A DNA stretch of 64,000 nt from Phragmites australis. Taxonomy: Eukaryota > Streptophyta > Magnoliopsida > Poales > Poaceae. The notes under the pieces were generated by a model. It saw nothing but the letters and a program-made list of their open reading frames with translations. It did not search any database and had not been told where the DNA came from. Shown in pieces: positions 56,258 to 64,000 of this stretch (positions are counted from its first letter, which is position 1; every line of letters begins with the position of its first letter). The stretch lies in the NCBI RefSeq assembly GCF_958298935.1, contig NC_084923.1, forward strand, positions 29,232,501-29,296,500, given 5' to 3'. The translations under genes and the position numbers were made by a program.

Positions 56258-57269
56258 CTGGACAAGGAAACAGTATCCCATCACGCATTAACACAAAATT
56301 ACAGAAATTTCATCAGGTACCAGCAGAAAATAGTATAAACTGTTGCATTAGAAATTTGGATAATAAAATGTATTCAAGCCAGGACCACATCTGTTATAGG
56401 GGCAAGATAACACAGAAGTTTTTTCTCATAACATTGATGAGCCACTGACAAACTGTTATGGACCGATCTAAATGGTCCTGAACTCAAGCAACGCGACCAC
56501 GCCAGCGAACGGCGACTGCGCCACAAAGGCAGGGATAGGAGGAGACTAGAAACTAGATTGATTTCTTTTATTGCTTTATTCCTCAACACAGCAGCATGCG
56601 GCTAGCCTTAATAGCCATAGGCTTGCACACACGTCTGAGTTCCTAAAAATAGATCTAACAAACTAGCAATAATCATATCTTATCTAACTAACTGGCTTAA
56701 GGCCTTATCCTAATTGATAGTGGTCGGCTGGTGCCTTCCGTGCAGCACCTTGGACCCATGCTGGTCCCTGGCTGTTACGCCCATAACACAAACTTATCAC
56801 TATGCACAAGGCAGATTAATTATGTGCTATGTGAAATGAGGAAACCTGGCAAATCCATAATTGGCTGCTAAGCCGATTAATCACACAATGCAACAGGAAA
56901 AATGACCTAGTGCATGCTTCGAAACAAGCAGTAGCGAAGCACCACCAAAATTATAGAGGGGGCCAATTTAATAGAGCATACATAGCAATTGACAATAGTT
57001 ACAAGATTAGACCAATTAAGTAGCTTAAGTGTATGATTAGCATCTAAATGGCATAAACAATAGTAATTAGTTGAGAAAATCTCAAAGGAATAGCAGACAC
57101 CCTCTTTTGCCATAAGGAAGCTACAACACCGATAGTAAGCACTATTTGCTAGTTTAATGGAAGAAAATTAGGAGAATTGTCGTCCCCCTTTCTAGATTTC
57201 CTTGTTCAACTACACAACGGAATCACGAAAACTACATTCAATTAGGATAAAATAAAACTCAAATTTATG
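56258..57269 (-). other. SERINC upstream intron or flank containing a solo LTR
   Basis: No SERINC exon could be recognised here. AT-rich, with a solo LTR at 56454-56788. The minus-strand frame at 57113-56907 has no known domain. Confidence 0.5.
56454..56788 (-). mobile_element. Solo LTR, 335 bp
   Basis: It starts TGTTATGGACC, ends GCCCATAACA, and is flanked by CAAAC at 56449-56453 and 56789-56793. On the minus strand it contains GAGGAATAAAGCAATAAAAG, a likely poly-A signal region, so the element probably read on the minus strand. No internal sequence is left. Confidence 0.85.
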
Positions 57270-57380
57270 TGTCAGGGCTTAAATTCAGCAGAAGCAAAAT
57301 AGGGGTAGAGAGAGAGAGATGGTGGCGATGGAGGGGTTCGGCTAGGGCTGTTGCCCTAGCCGTGCGGCAACAAGGAGGTG

Positions 57381-57431
<51 letters not shown>

Positions 57432-57693
57432 TCGGAGGTAGGGGAAACCCCAGCTCTGCTGAACTTTATTGATAGACACCCCTATCTTTTTATAAATTGG
57501 GTAACTTGACCCTAAGAAACTAATAGATTGGTTCTTTATAGATAGAATCCAATCTGATTACAATTTCCCTTTTCTAATTAAACTTCCCTAATTTATCATC
57601 TCGTGGGACCCACCTGGCCCCACCACCCGAATGGGCTAGCCGGCCACTTGGGCTTGGCCCTTTCGGTGGCTCTATGTCCTGCCTACCGTGACA
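57270..57693 (-). repeat. 3' LTR of the right-hand Ty3 element (424 bp)
   Basis: Ends TGTCAGGGCTTAAATTC and CCTGCCTACCGTGACA. It contains a (GA)n tract at 57383-57428. The pol frame runs on into the LTR to 57574. A TTTATAAATTGG segment at about 57489 could be a promoter element. Confidence 0.8.
57383..57428. repeat. (GA)n microsatellite in the LTR
   Basis: About 23 uninterrupted GA units. A shorter (GA) run lies at 57305-57318. Confidence 0.95.
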
Positions 57694-58251
57694 TCTCTCC
57701 CTGCTTGCTAAAGCAGCTCGTCCTCGAGCTACAATGACGGGTAAAGGGTTTTGTAAGGGAAACATAGACGAGCACAATGTCGCTGGCTGATCCTTCCATT
57801 GAATTAAGACTTGTACATATCCACGATATAGACGAGCACGGAGAGCATTTACTGGCGTAGGTACAACATGCCCTTCATGCAAAACTGGTAGTGATGGAGG
57901 TTGATCAGGTGGAGTTCCATTAAAACGCTTAAGACCCACATGAATACAGCTATTGCTTAGAAGCTGTAATCGATATGCCACATCCACAATCCTCTCAAGA
58001 TTTTTGTATGGTCCATAATATCGTGGAGATAGTTTGCCTTTTGAGGCAATTGCAATAGAAACTGCCGTTCGTGCCAATAAACCAAGCCAAACCCATTGGC
58101 TAGTATGAAACGTCACATCCCGATGCTTGCGATTATAGAACTTTTGGTCAAAATTCTGAGCTTGGAGGAGACGTTGCCTGATGGATGACAAAAATGCATC
58201 TAGATCAGCCAATAAGGCATCTACAGCTAGAATTCGGGCCTCGCCTGTATC
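57574..58251 (-). pseudogene. Integrase C-terminal region, possible chromodomain, of the right-hand Ty3 element
   Basis: From the copia insertion the minus strand reads GEARILAVDALLADLDAFLS, IRQRLLQAQNFDQKFYNRKH, QWVWLGLLARTA, KGKLSPRYYGPYKNLERIVD and AYRLQLLSNSCIHVGLKRFN, the usual order after the integrase core (GDWVWLRL, KLSPRYYGPF, AYRLxLP, HNVFHVSQLKR). VLIQWKDQPA resembles the start of a chromodomain (VLVKWxGxPxxxATWE). It reads on into the LTR without the final conserved part, so this end is decayed. Confidence 0.8.
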
Positions 58252-58472
58252 TGTTGGAATATATCCACCTTTATGGCAGATTGATTCTGCTCTTTATGTG
58301 CATATCGTATATATTTAGTATTGACAACTAGCTACTTTATTTGGCTCCTAGATTAACTCATAGTAAATCTCCGTAATTAGCTGCCTAACCTGTACACCTT
58401 GTACTCTATATATGCCTAGAGCATCAAAGAGAACTGCTATCGTGGAATTCTCCTAATCAATTCCCTCTTTCA
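58252..58472 (+). repeat. 5' LTR of the small copia element (221 bp)
   Basis: TGTTGGAATATATCC to CAATTCCCTCTTTCA. It has a TATATATG box at about 58412 within CTTGTACTCTATATATGCC. Confidence 0.9.
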
Positions 58473-58483
58473 TGGTATCAGCC
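58473..58483 (+). other. Primer-binding site of the small copia element
   Basis: TGGTATCAGCC directly follows the 5' LTR, the usual tRNA-Met-type site with a shortened match. Confidence 0.75.
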
Positions 58484-58620
58484 AAAAACTGATTCTAGCT
58501 TTTCCTTTTTCTCTTCTCCCATGGGCGACAACGATCAATGGAGAGGCAGCCACCGATGTTGCGGCCGTCGATGCCCTTGCCGTCCATGATCCCGCTTCCG
58601 CACTATCCACCATCAATGTG

Positions 58621-60888
58621 CACACGCACATTCCCTTCTCCCTCAAGATGCACGTTCCAAACTACAGCCAGTGGTGTGAACTCTTCACATGTCTCCTCGA
58701 CAAGTTTGGCACCTCCAGACACATCGACGACACCCCTGCTCCAAAGGGCGTCGACCCAGTGTGGCAGGCCACCGACTTCGCGGTGCGCTCGCTCCTCTAA
58801 GCATTGGTCTAAGAGGAGATCCTCTCCATCGTCCTCACCACGGGCGTGTCTGCTCGCACCATCTGGATGAGCATTTAAGGCCTCTTCCTCGACAAGGCCT
58901 CGCATGCACTCTCCCTAGAGGCTGACTTCCGCGATCAAGGGCAAGGTGACCTCTCGATCCTTGACTACTCCCAGCTCCTGAAGAACGAACGTCGCAGACG
59001 CCCTCGCCGACATCAACCAACCGGTCTCCCCCGACAATCTCGTCCTCACCCTACTACGAGACCTTAACAAAAACTACATGCACAATCTCCATCATCAAAA
59101 CGAGGTCGCCTCTTCCTCTGTTCCTTGAGGCTCGCTCTCTGCTCCTGCTCAAGGAAGCCGGTCTCAAGATCGACAAGCCCGAGCGCCCCTGACGGCCCTC
59201 ATCACCCCTACGAACAAGTCTCCATCAACTCCCTCCGAATCCAACTCTAGAGGACCTAATGGTGGCCAGCGCAAGTCCAAGCCCAAGTACAAAGGCAAGG
59301 GCCTTGCAGTCTTGGTGCTAGTCCACCTCAAGCCTTCATCGCGCCTTGTAGCTTCCAGGGCGCACCACCATCGTACCAGCCTACGCCGTTGTACCAGCAT
59401 GCCCTAACCGGGCCACTGTACTACACATCGTCATCCATCACGCCCTCATAGGATTAGGCCTCACTGATCCAGGCCCTGAATGCGATGTCCGTGCAAGAGC
59501 CCGGCAACACTTGGTACATGGACTCTGACGCTTCATCTCACCTCTCCACCGATCCTGGTAACTTGTCCCATTTATCCCACTATTTCCCTTCTTCTCATGT
59601 CGTCATCGGTGATGGCACTCGTCTACACATCACCGGCACTGGCAGGCATAAAAACTCCTCCCACCCAACCTCATCCACTTAGCCTACAAAACGTCCTAAT
59701 CTCACCCAAACTCATTTCAAATTTGGTTTTTGTTTACAAATTCACCACGGACAATCTATGTTCTGTGGAATATGACCCTTTCTGTTTCTCTGTCAAGGAT
59801 CTCTGAACTAGGTATGAGATTCTTCGTTGCAATAGCTCCGGCGATTTGTACCCACTCCGGCTGCCCTCCTCACCGCACACCTTCCACACCATCACCACCA
59901 TATGGCACCGCCGCCTCGGTCACTGTCGGTCACCTAGCTTTGTCTAGCTTCGTCGTGTGCTATTTCTTGCAATAAATTTGACACCGAAACTTGTCATACA
60001 TGTCAACTTAGGAAACATGTTTGTCTCCCATTTTCCCCTTCAGTGTCTCGCACAACAAAACCATTTGAAATAATCTATTGTGATTTATGGACGTCCCCAC
60101 TACCTACATGTCTAGCATTAAGTATTATCTTGTATGCTTGGATGATCACACACATTACTTGTGGACATTCCCTTTCAAACTGAAATCTTTTATTTTAGAC
60201 TGTACAAAACTTTCATGCCTACATTTGGACTCACTTCTAATCTTCTATTTTTTTATCTAGTGTGACAAATGTACGGAATTCAATAACACCGCCGCTCGAA
60301 ATTTCTTCCTTGCACACGGCACCCACTTTCACTTCTCCTGCCCTCACACTTTGCAACAAAACGGCAAGGCTGAGAGCATCATCTGCACAACTAACAATAT
60401 CATGTGTTCCCTGGTGTTCCAAGCCAGCCTACCTCCTTCATTTTGGGAAGAAGCTTTACACACAACCACCTACATTCTGAACCAAATTCCCATCAAAGTC
60501 CTTAACAACAAAACTCCTCACGAGTCCTTGTTCGGCTCTCCAACAGGCTACTCGCATATGCGCGTCTTCGGCTACGCTGTTTCCCAAACCTCTCCTCCAC
60601 AGCCAACCACAAACTCGCATTGCGTTCCACCGAGTACATTTTTCTTGGTTATCCAACCAAACACATAGGTTACCGCTACCTTGATTTATCCTCAAACTGT
60701 ATCATCTCCAGGCATGTAATCTTTGATGAAAATGTTTTTCCATATGCTACTCACCCGTCTCCACAACTGTCCTACCGGTTCCTCGACGACTCAGATGACG
60801 GTGCACCAGCGGCACCACATTTGTGGCTTCCTACTGGCCTGGTGCCACCCACGGTCAGACCATCGCCGCCGGCCAGCCCTCCCCTCAA
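58621..60888 (+). pseudogene. Copia gag, protease and integrase remnants
   Basis: Gag: IPFSLKMHVPNYSQWCELFT and LDKFGTSRHIDDTPAP, then (after stops) TIWMSI and FLDKASHALSLEADFR match the copia gag domain. Protease: NTWYMDSDASSHLS at about 59511, where the family has DSGASSH, so the catalytic-site Gly is Asp here. Integrase: LVCLDDHTHYLWTFPF at about 60130, TLQQNGKAESIICTTNNIMC and FQASLPPSFWEEALHTTTYI, then EYIFLGYPTKHIGYRYLDL and SRHVIFDENVFPYA. The frame breaks many times. Coding ends in a Pro-rich linker (PPTVRPSPPASPP) that runs straight into the 3' LTR. Confidence 0.85.
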
Positions 60889-61089
60889 TTATGGCAAATT
60901 GATTCAGCTCTTTATGTGCAGATCGTATATATTTATTATTGACAGCTAGCTACCTTATTTGGCTCCTAGATTATTCCTAGTCAATCTTTGTAACTAGCTG
61001 CCTAACATGTACACCTTGTACTCTATATATTCCTGTAGCATCAATGAGAATTGCTATCGTGGAATTCTCCCAATCAATTCCCTCTTTCA
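60889..61089 (+). repeat. 3' LTR remnant of the small copia element
   Basis: TTATGGCAAATTGATTC to TTCCCTCTTTCA, colinear with 58271-58472. The first 19 LTR bases are absent. Confidence 0.9.
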
Positions 61090-61805
61090 GTATCATATGT
61101 GCAGAGCATAGGTGGTTCACGTCCATAGACCATTTTGAAAGGAGTTTCACGTAGAGAAGAGCGGTAAGAAGTATTGTAACAATACTCTGCCCACGGTAGC
61201 CACTCAACCGAGTCTTTAGGTTTATATCCTGAGAAGCATCGAAGATACATAACAATAACTTTGTTGCCTACTTCAGATTGCCCATCAATCTGAGGATGAA
61301 AGGTTGAACTAATATCCAATTGAATGCTAGATAATTGGAAGAGTTCTTTCCAAAATTTGCTAGTGAAAACCACATCCCAATCGCTTAAAATAGAACGAGG
61401 CTTTCCATGTAAACAGACAATTTCATCAAAGAAACTTTGAGCAACGGAAGAAGCGGAGAACAGATGGGCTACTGGAATAAAATGAGCGTATTTAGAGAAA
61501 GGATCAACCACTGTAAGAATAACTGACTTGCCTGCAACTTGAAGTAAGCTTTCGATAAAGTCCATGGAGATATCTTCCCAAATACGATGAGGATTCTCCA
61601 AACTTTGTAGAAGTTCTGCCGGATGTAAATGGTCGCTTTTATTTTTCTGGTAGATAACACAATCCCAAACAAAATTGTGAACGACTTGACGTGCTTTTGG
61701 GACATAGAAATCAGCACGTAAGTGTTGCAATGTTTTCTGCACTCCATGTGCAGAACCATGAATTCCATCAAGAATAGTGTGGAGCAACGGTGATGAGTTT
61801 GGCAA
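61090..61805 (-). pseudogene. Integrase core of the right-hand Ty3 element
   Basis: The minus strand reads HTILDGIHGSAHGVQKTLQH, LRADFYVPKARQVVHNFVWD, then the zinc-binding end CVIYQKNKSDHLHP (second Cys changed to Tyr). The core shows ISMDFIESLLQVAGKSVILT, LSDWDVVFTSKFW and DGQSEVGNKVIVMYLRCF, with the D, D and E of the catalytic triad kept. It ends ETPFKMVYGREPPMLCTYDT at the copia insertion. The 240-codon stretch is open and relatively well kept. Confidence 0.88.
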
Positions 61806-61826
61806 ATATTTGTTGATTATATAAGA

Positions 61827-62478
61827 TTAACTCCAGGGAGCTGTACAACGCCCTTCGTTGATATCCGTGAGTAATGTACTTAAATAGTCATCTTCCAAAA
61901 TTTGTTTCCTTATAGCATTCAAGAACTCTAACAACGCAGATGATATAGCAAATAATGAAGGATCCACAATAGATTGACGGGGCAAAGCAGCGATCACTGT
62001 ATTCATGTGACCAGGTCTATACTCCACGTTGAAATTATAACCTAATAACTTACTAACCCATTGGTGTTGTGGAATCATAGACAAATGTTGATCAGAAGAT
62101 ATTTCAAACTATAATGATTTGCCCGAATAAGAAATTCTCGTCCCCATAAATATGGTCGCTAGTGACATACAACTTGTACCAATCCAATGAGTTCGTGCTC
62201 ATAAGCAACCAACTTCGCATGTCGGGAGCAATGGGACGACTGTCTGTCCCTTGATGAAGAATCATGCCAAAGCCAATTCCAAAAGCATCACATTCAACAA
62301 TAAAAGATGATAACAAATTAGGAAGCTGTAAAACTGGAGCTGAGGTTAATGCTTTTTTAAGTTGCTTGAAAGCAACTGTAGTCGATGATGTCCATAAAAG
62401 TCCCCCTTTCCGCAACAATTGAGTTAATGGTTTGGCAATAGTTCCGGTCCTTGATGAACTTCCGATAATACCCATCAA
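61827..62478 (-). pseudogene. RNase H of the right-hand Ty3 element
   Basis: Frame 62478-62104 has AKPLTQLLRKGGLLWTSST, AFKQLKKALTSAPVLQLPNL and FIVECDAFGIGFGMILHQGT, where the family has DASGxGxGAVL. After a break the sequence YKLYVTSDHIYGDENFLFGQ matches the (Y)TDHKSL-type region. Frame 62084-61827 has HQWVSKLLGYNFNVEYRPGH and NTVIAALPRQS, a changed copy of the end motif (KxNxVADALSR). Confidence 0.82.
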
Positions 62479-62505
62479 GACCCAAGAATCTCCTTAGGTC
62501 ACACA

Positions 62506-63058
62506 CTATCGCGGGTAAGTTGTGATTGCATCAATTTTTGCTGGATCGACAACCACTCTGTGAGCATAAACGATATGTTTCAAATATGATACCTCCGAAA
62601 CACCAAATAGGCACTTAGATCGCTTCAGTACCAAATAGTGGCGTCGAAGAGTCTGAAGAACTTGGCGGACATGTTGTAAATGTTCCGACCAAGAGTTACT
62701 GTAAATGAGCATATCATCAAGAAAATCAATACAAATCGGTGAAGATATGGACCAAGAACATTATTCATCAATGCTTGGAATGTCGCGATGCATTTGTAAG
62801 GCTAGAAGGCATAACCAAGAATTCAAACTGGCTATGATGCGTTCGAAAAGCCGTTTTCTCAACATCCTCTAAATTCATGTGAACCTGATGATATCCAGAT
62901 TGGAGATCCAATTTAGTAAAGAATTTAGTGCCTTGCGGTTCATCCAGTAATTCAACAACAAGAACTGGAAACTTACCTTTGATCGTATTATCGTTTAAGG
63001 CATGATAATCTACACAAAAACGCCAGGAGCCATCATGCTTTTTAACAAGAACTGGCAA
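62506..63058 (-). pseudogene. Reverse transcriptase of the right-hand Ty3 element
   Basis: Frame 63058-62768 reads MPVLVKKHDGSWRFCVDYHA, NTIKGKFPVLVVELLDEPQG, FFTKLDLQSGYHQVHMNLED and FRTHHSQFEFLVMP. After a short break, frame 62712-62506 follows the catalytic region (FLDDMLIYSNSWSEHLQHV; the first residues are in the neighbouring frame) with LVLKRSKCLFGVSEVSYLKH and VVVDPAKIDAI. One to two frameshifts near 62720-62780 break the enzyme. Confidence 0.88.
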
Positions 63059-63258
63059 CGAATATGCCTAGTGCTATAACAGATGATGCCTTGATGAAGC
63101 ATCTCTTGACGCTCCAATTCATCCTTTTGTATTAGGGACGGATGGATGTAGATGGATCTTTAAGGTGGATCCAGTGATCATACCTTCGCGGTGGAGGCAA
63201 TCCTATAGGCGGAACAAACAGATCAGAGAAGTCATGTAGTAAAGAACCCATTAAGCCA

Positions 63259-64000
63259 CTATTCGTGCCTTCCAATAAAAAACTGGAATGTAATACATGT
63301 CAAAGCATGGACGGATATGCAAATATGGTGGTTAGTAACCAATAGTTTCACTGCTTTTAAGGTGAGATCACAAGTTGCTATTCCCAAGGCTCGGCAAGAA
63401 TATGTTCGGGCCATGGAATTTACAGTTTCTAGGTCAACTGGTTTATGTAACTCCAACTCAATACGAAGAAGATCAAACAAACCCGACGTATATAGCATGG
63501 CCTGTTGTGCTAATCGAAGATCCTCCACTCGAGTGAGAAGAATAAAAAATTGATCAGTATAATTATCATGTGATCCAATTTATCGTAGTTCCGAAAGAGC
63601 GCCAAGAAAATTATCACATGGGGCTGGCCCGAAACGATAATTGGTTGCAGAAAAAAAAATTGGCCAAGTTGGAGTCCCTTCTTCTCATTCCAAACGCATA
63701 AACCAATTTAAAGCACGTCCCGGAAGATGAAAAGAAGCCAAAAGGACCTGATACCCCTCTGGTATCTTTTGTCCCAGAAATTTTTTCGTAGCAATAATGT
63801 GTCCTTCCGACGCGTACTGCGTTTGTGCCAACAGATCCATGGTTCCATCAAACTCCAGAAAAGACAATTTGTAGGAATTAGAATTACCCATACTGTGTTT
63901 GTGCTTTGAATCTTGCTCCTCCCGTTGTAGAACAATGGATGTGCCCTCATTGATTGTTTTTAGTCCGTGATCTATTGTCCTTGTCGATTGATTGACCACA
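63259..64000 (-). pseudogene. Gag of the right-hand Ty3 element, partial
   Basis: The minus strand from 63999 reads MGNSNSYKLSFLEFDGTMDL, then a shift, IPEGYQVLLASFHLPGRALN and WFMRLE, the core of the gag domain (xLxFPxFDGxxDP...LASxHLxGxAxxWF). The stretch DNFLGALSELR and VEDLRLAQQAMLYTSGLFDL, then HKPVDLETVNSMARTYSCRA, gives the C-terminal half. Protease is not recognisable before RT, so a deletion in 63060-63360 is likely. The gag start lies beyond the window. Confidence 0.8.

Larger units (their letters stand above)
58252..61089 (+). mobile_element. Ty1/copia element with deleted RT/RNase H, nested in the Ty3 integrase
   Basis: Target duplication GTATC lies at 58247-58251 and 61090-61094. 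The 5' LTR is 58252-58472, then a primer site TGGTATCAGCC, decayed gag, protease and integrase, and a 3' LTR remnant 60889-61089 that lacks its first 19 bases. RT, RNase H and polypurine tract are missing. The two LTRs differ by roughly 9% over 201 bases. Removal restores the Ty3 integrase frame around SYDT/GEAR-type residues. Confidence 0.9.
57270..64000 (-). mobile_element. Ty3/gypsy element (chromovirus-like), right end outside the window
   Basis: The left LTR (57270-57693) starts TGTCAGGG and ends CCGTGACA. Continuing right on the minus strand are the integrase end, integrase core, RNase H, RT and gag, in reversed order of coordinates. A copia element (58252-61089) interrupts the integrase. 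The flanking base group before the LTR is TTATG; its partner lies beyond 64000. Frames contain many stops. Placement in the chromoviruses rests on integrase and RT wording and on a possible chromodomain. Confidence 0.85.

Noticed and set aside
1..64000. CRISPR array, tRNA, rRNA or bacterial operon signals
   Set aside because: None seen; introns, LTR elements and MITEs show plant nuclear DNA. The tRNA-like matches are retrotransposon primer sites.

Overview
This is a stretch of nuclear plant DNA, almost certainly from a grass (Poaceae). The evidence is a very GC-rich first exon joined to AT-rich introns, Stowaway- and Tourist-like MITEs in introns, and grass-type retrotransposons: Tekay/Del-like and Tat/RIRE2-like Ty3, and SIRE/Maximus-like Ty1/copia. 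I could not fix the species. Only two host genes are supported. One is a complete-looking 8-exon SNF2-family ATPase of the SWITCH2/ERCC6L2 type (17704-27286, +). The other is the 3' end of a serine incorporator (SERINC/TMS) gene (55625-56257, -). Nearly all the rest is transposable elements nested in one another; six insertions have exact 5-bp target-site duplications (TSDs) and TG...CA-type ends.

Left block (1-16681): a Mutator-like (mudrA/MULE) transposase gene on the minus strand is cut into three pieces. A 13.8-kb Ty3 element (292-14062, TSD TGAAG) splits its catalytic domain and itself carries a 3.96-kb solo LTR (5721-9675, TSD CAATA) inside its gag. A second insertion (14982-16213, TSD TTCTC) splits the N-terminal part. 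That one is unusual: it has 86-bp imperfect terminal inverted repeats, TG...CA ends, and a minus-strand ORF whose first residues copy the histone H3 tail. I consider it the best candidate for something undescribed.

Gene island (about 17.4-27.7 kb): the SWITCH2-like gene, with MITEs and other repeat remnants in its introns. The eight exons join in phase into 871 codons plus stop, with all SNF2 motifs present.

Middle block (28.1-55.3 kb): a three-level nest, all transcribed from the minus strand. An L1-type LINE was split by a SIRE-like copia element (29417-53465, TSD ATTTG), whose 3' LTR was split in turn by a 14-kb Tat-lineage Ty3 element (30396-44445, TSD GAGGT). The LINE reading frame continues across the removed insert. 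In short samples the LTR pairs differ by about 11% (copia) and 5% (Tat), in agreement with the nesting order. The Tat element carries a spliced antisense ORF and a second RNase H. The copia element has gag with several zinc knuckles but no recognisable pol.

Right block (55.3-64 kb): the last two SERINC exons, a small solo LTR (56454-56788, TSD CAAAC), then a minus-strand Ty3 element (57270 to beyond the window). Its integrase is interrupted by a deletion-derivative copia element (58252-61089, TSD GTATC). Most transposon ORFs carry stops and frameshifts, so few products are likely to be made. Percentages quoted come from short hand alignments, not full alignments.
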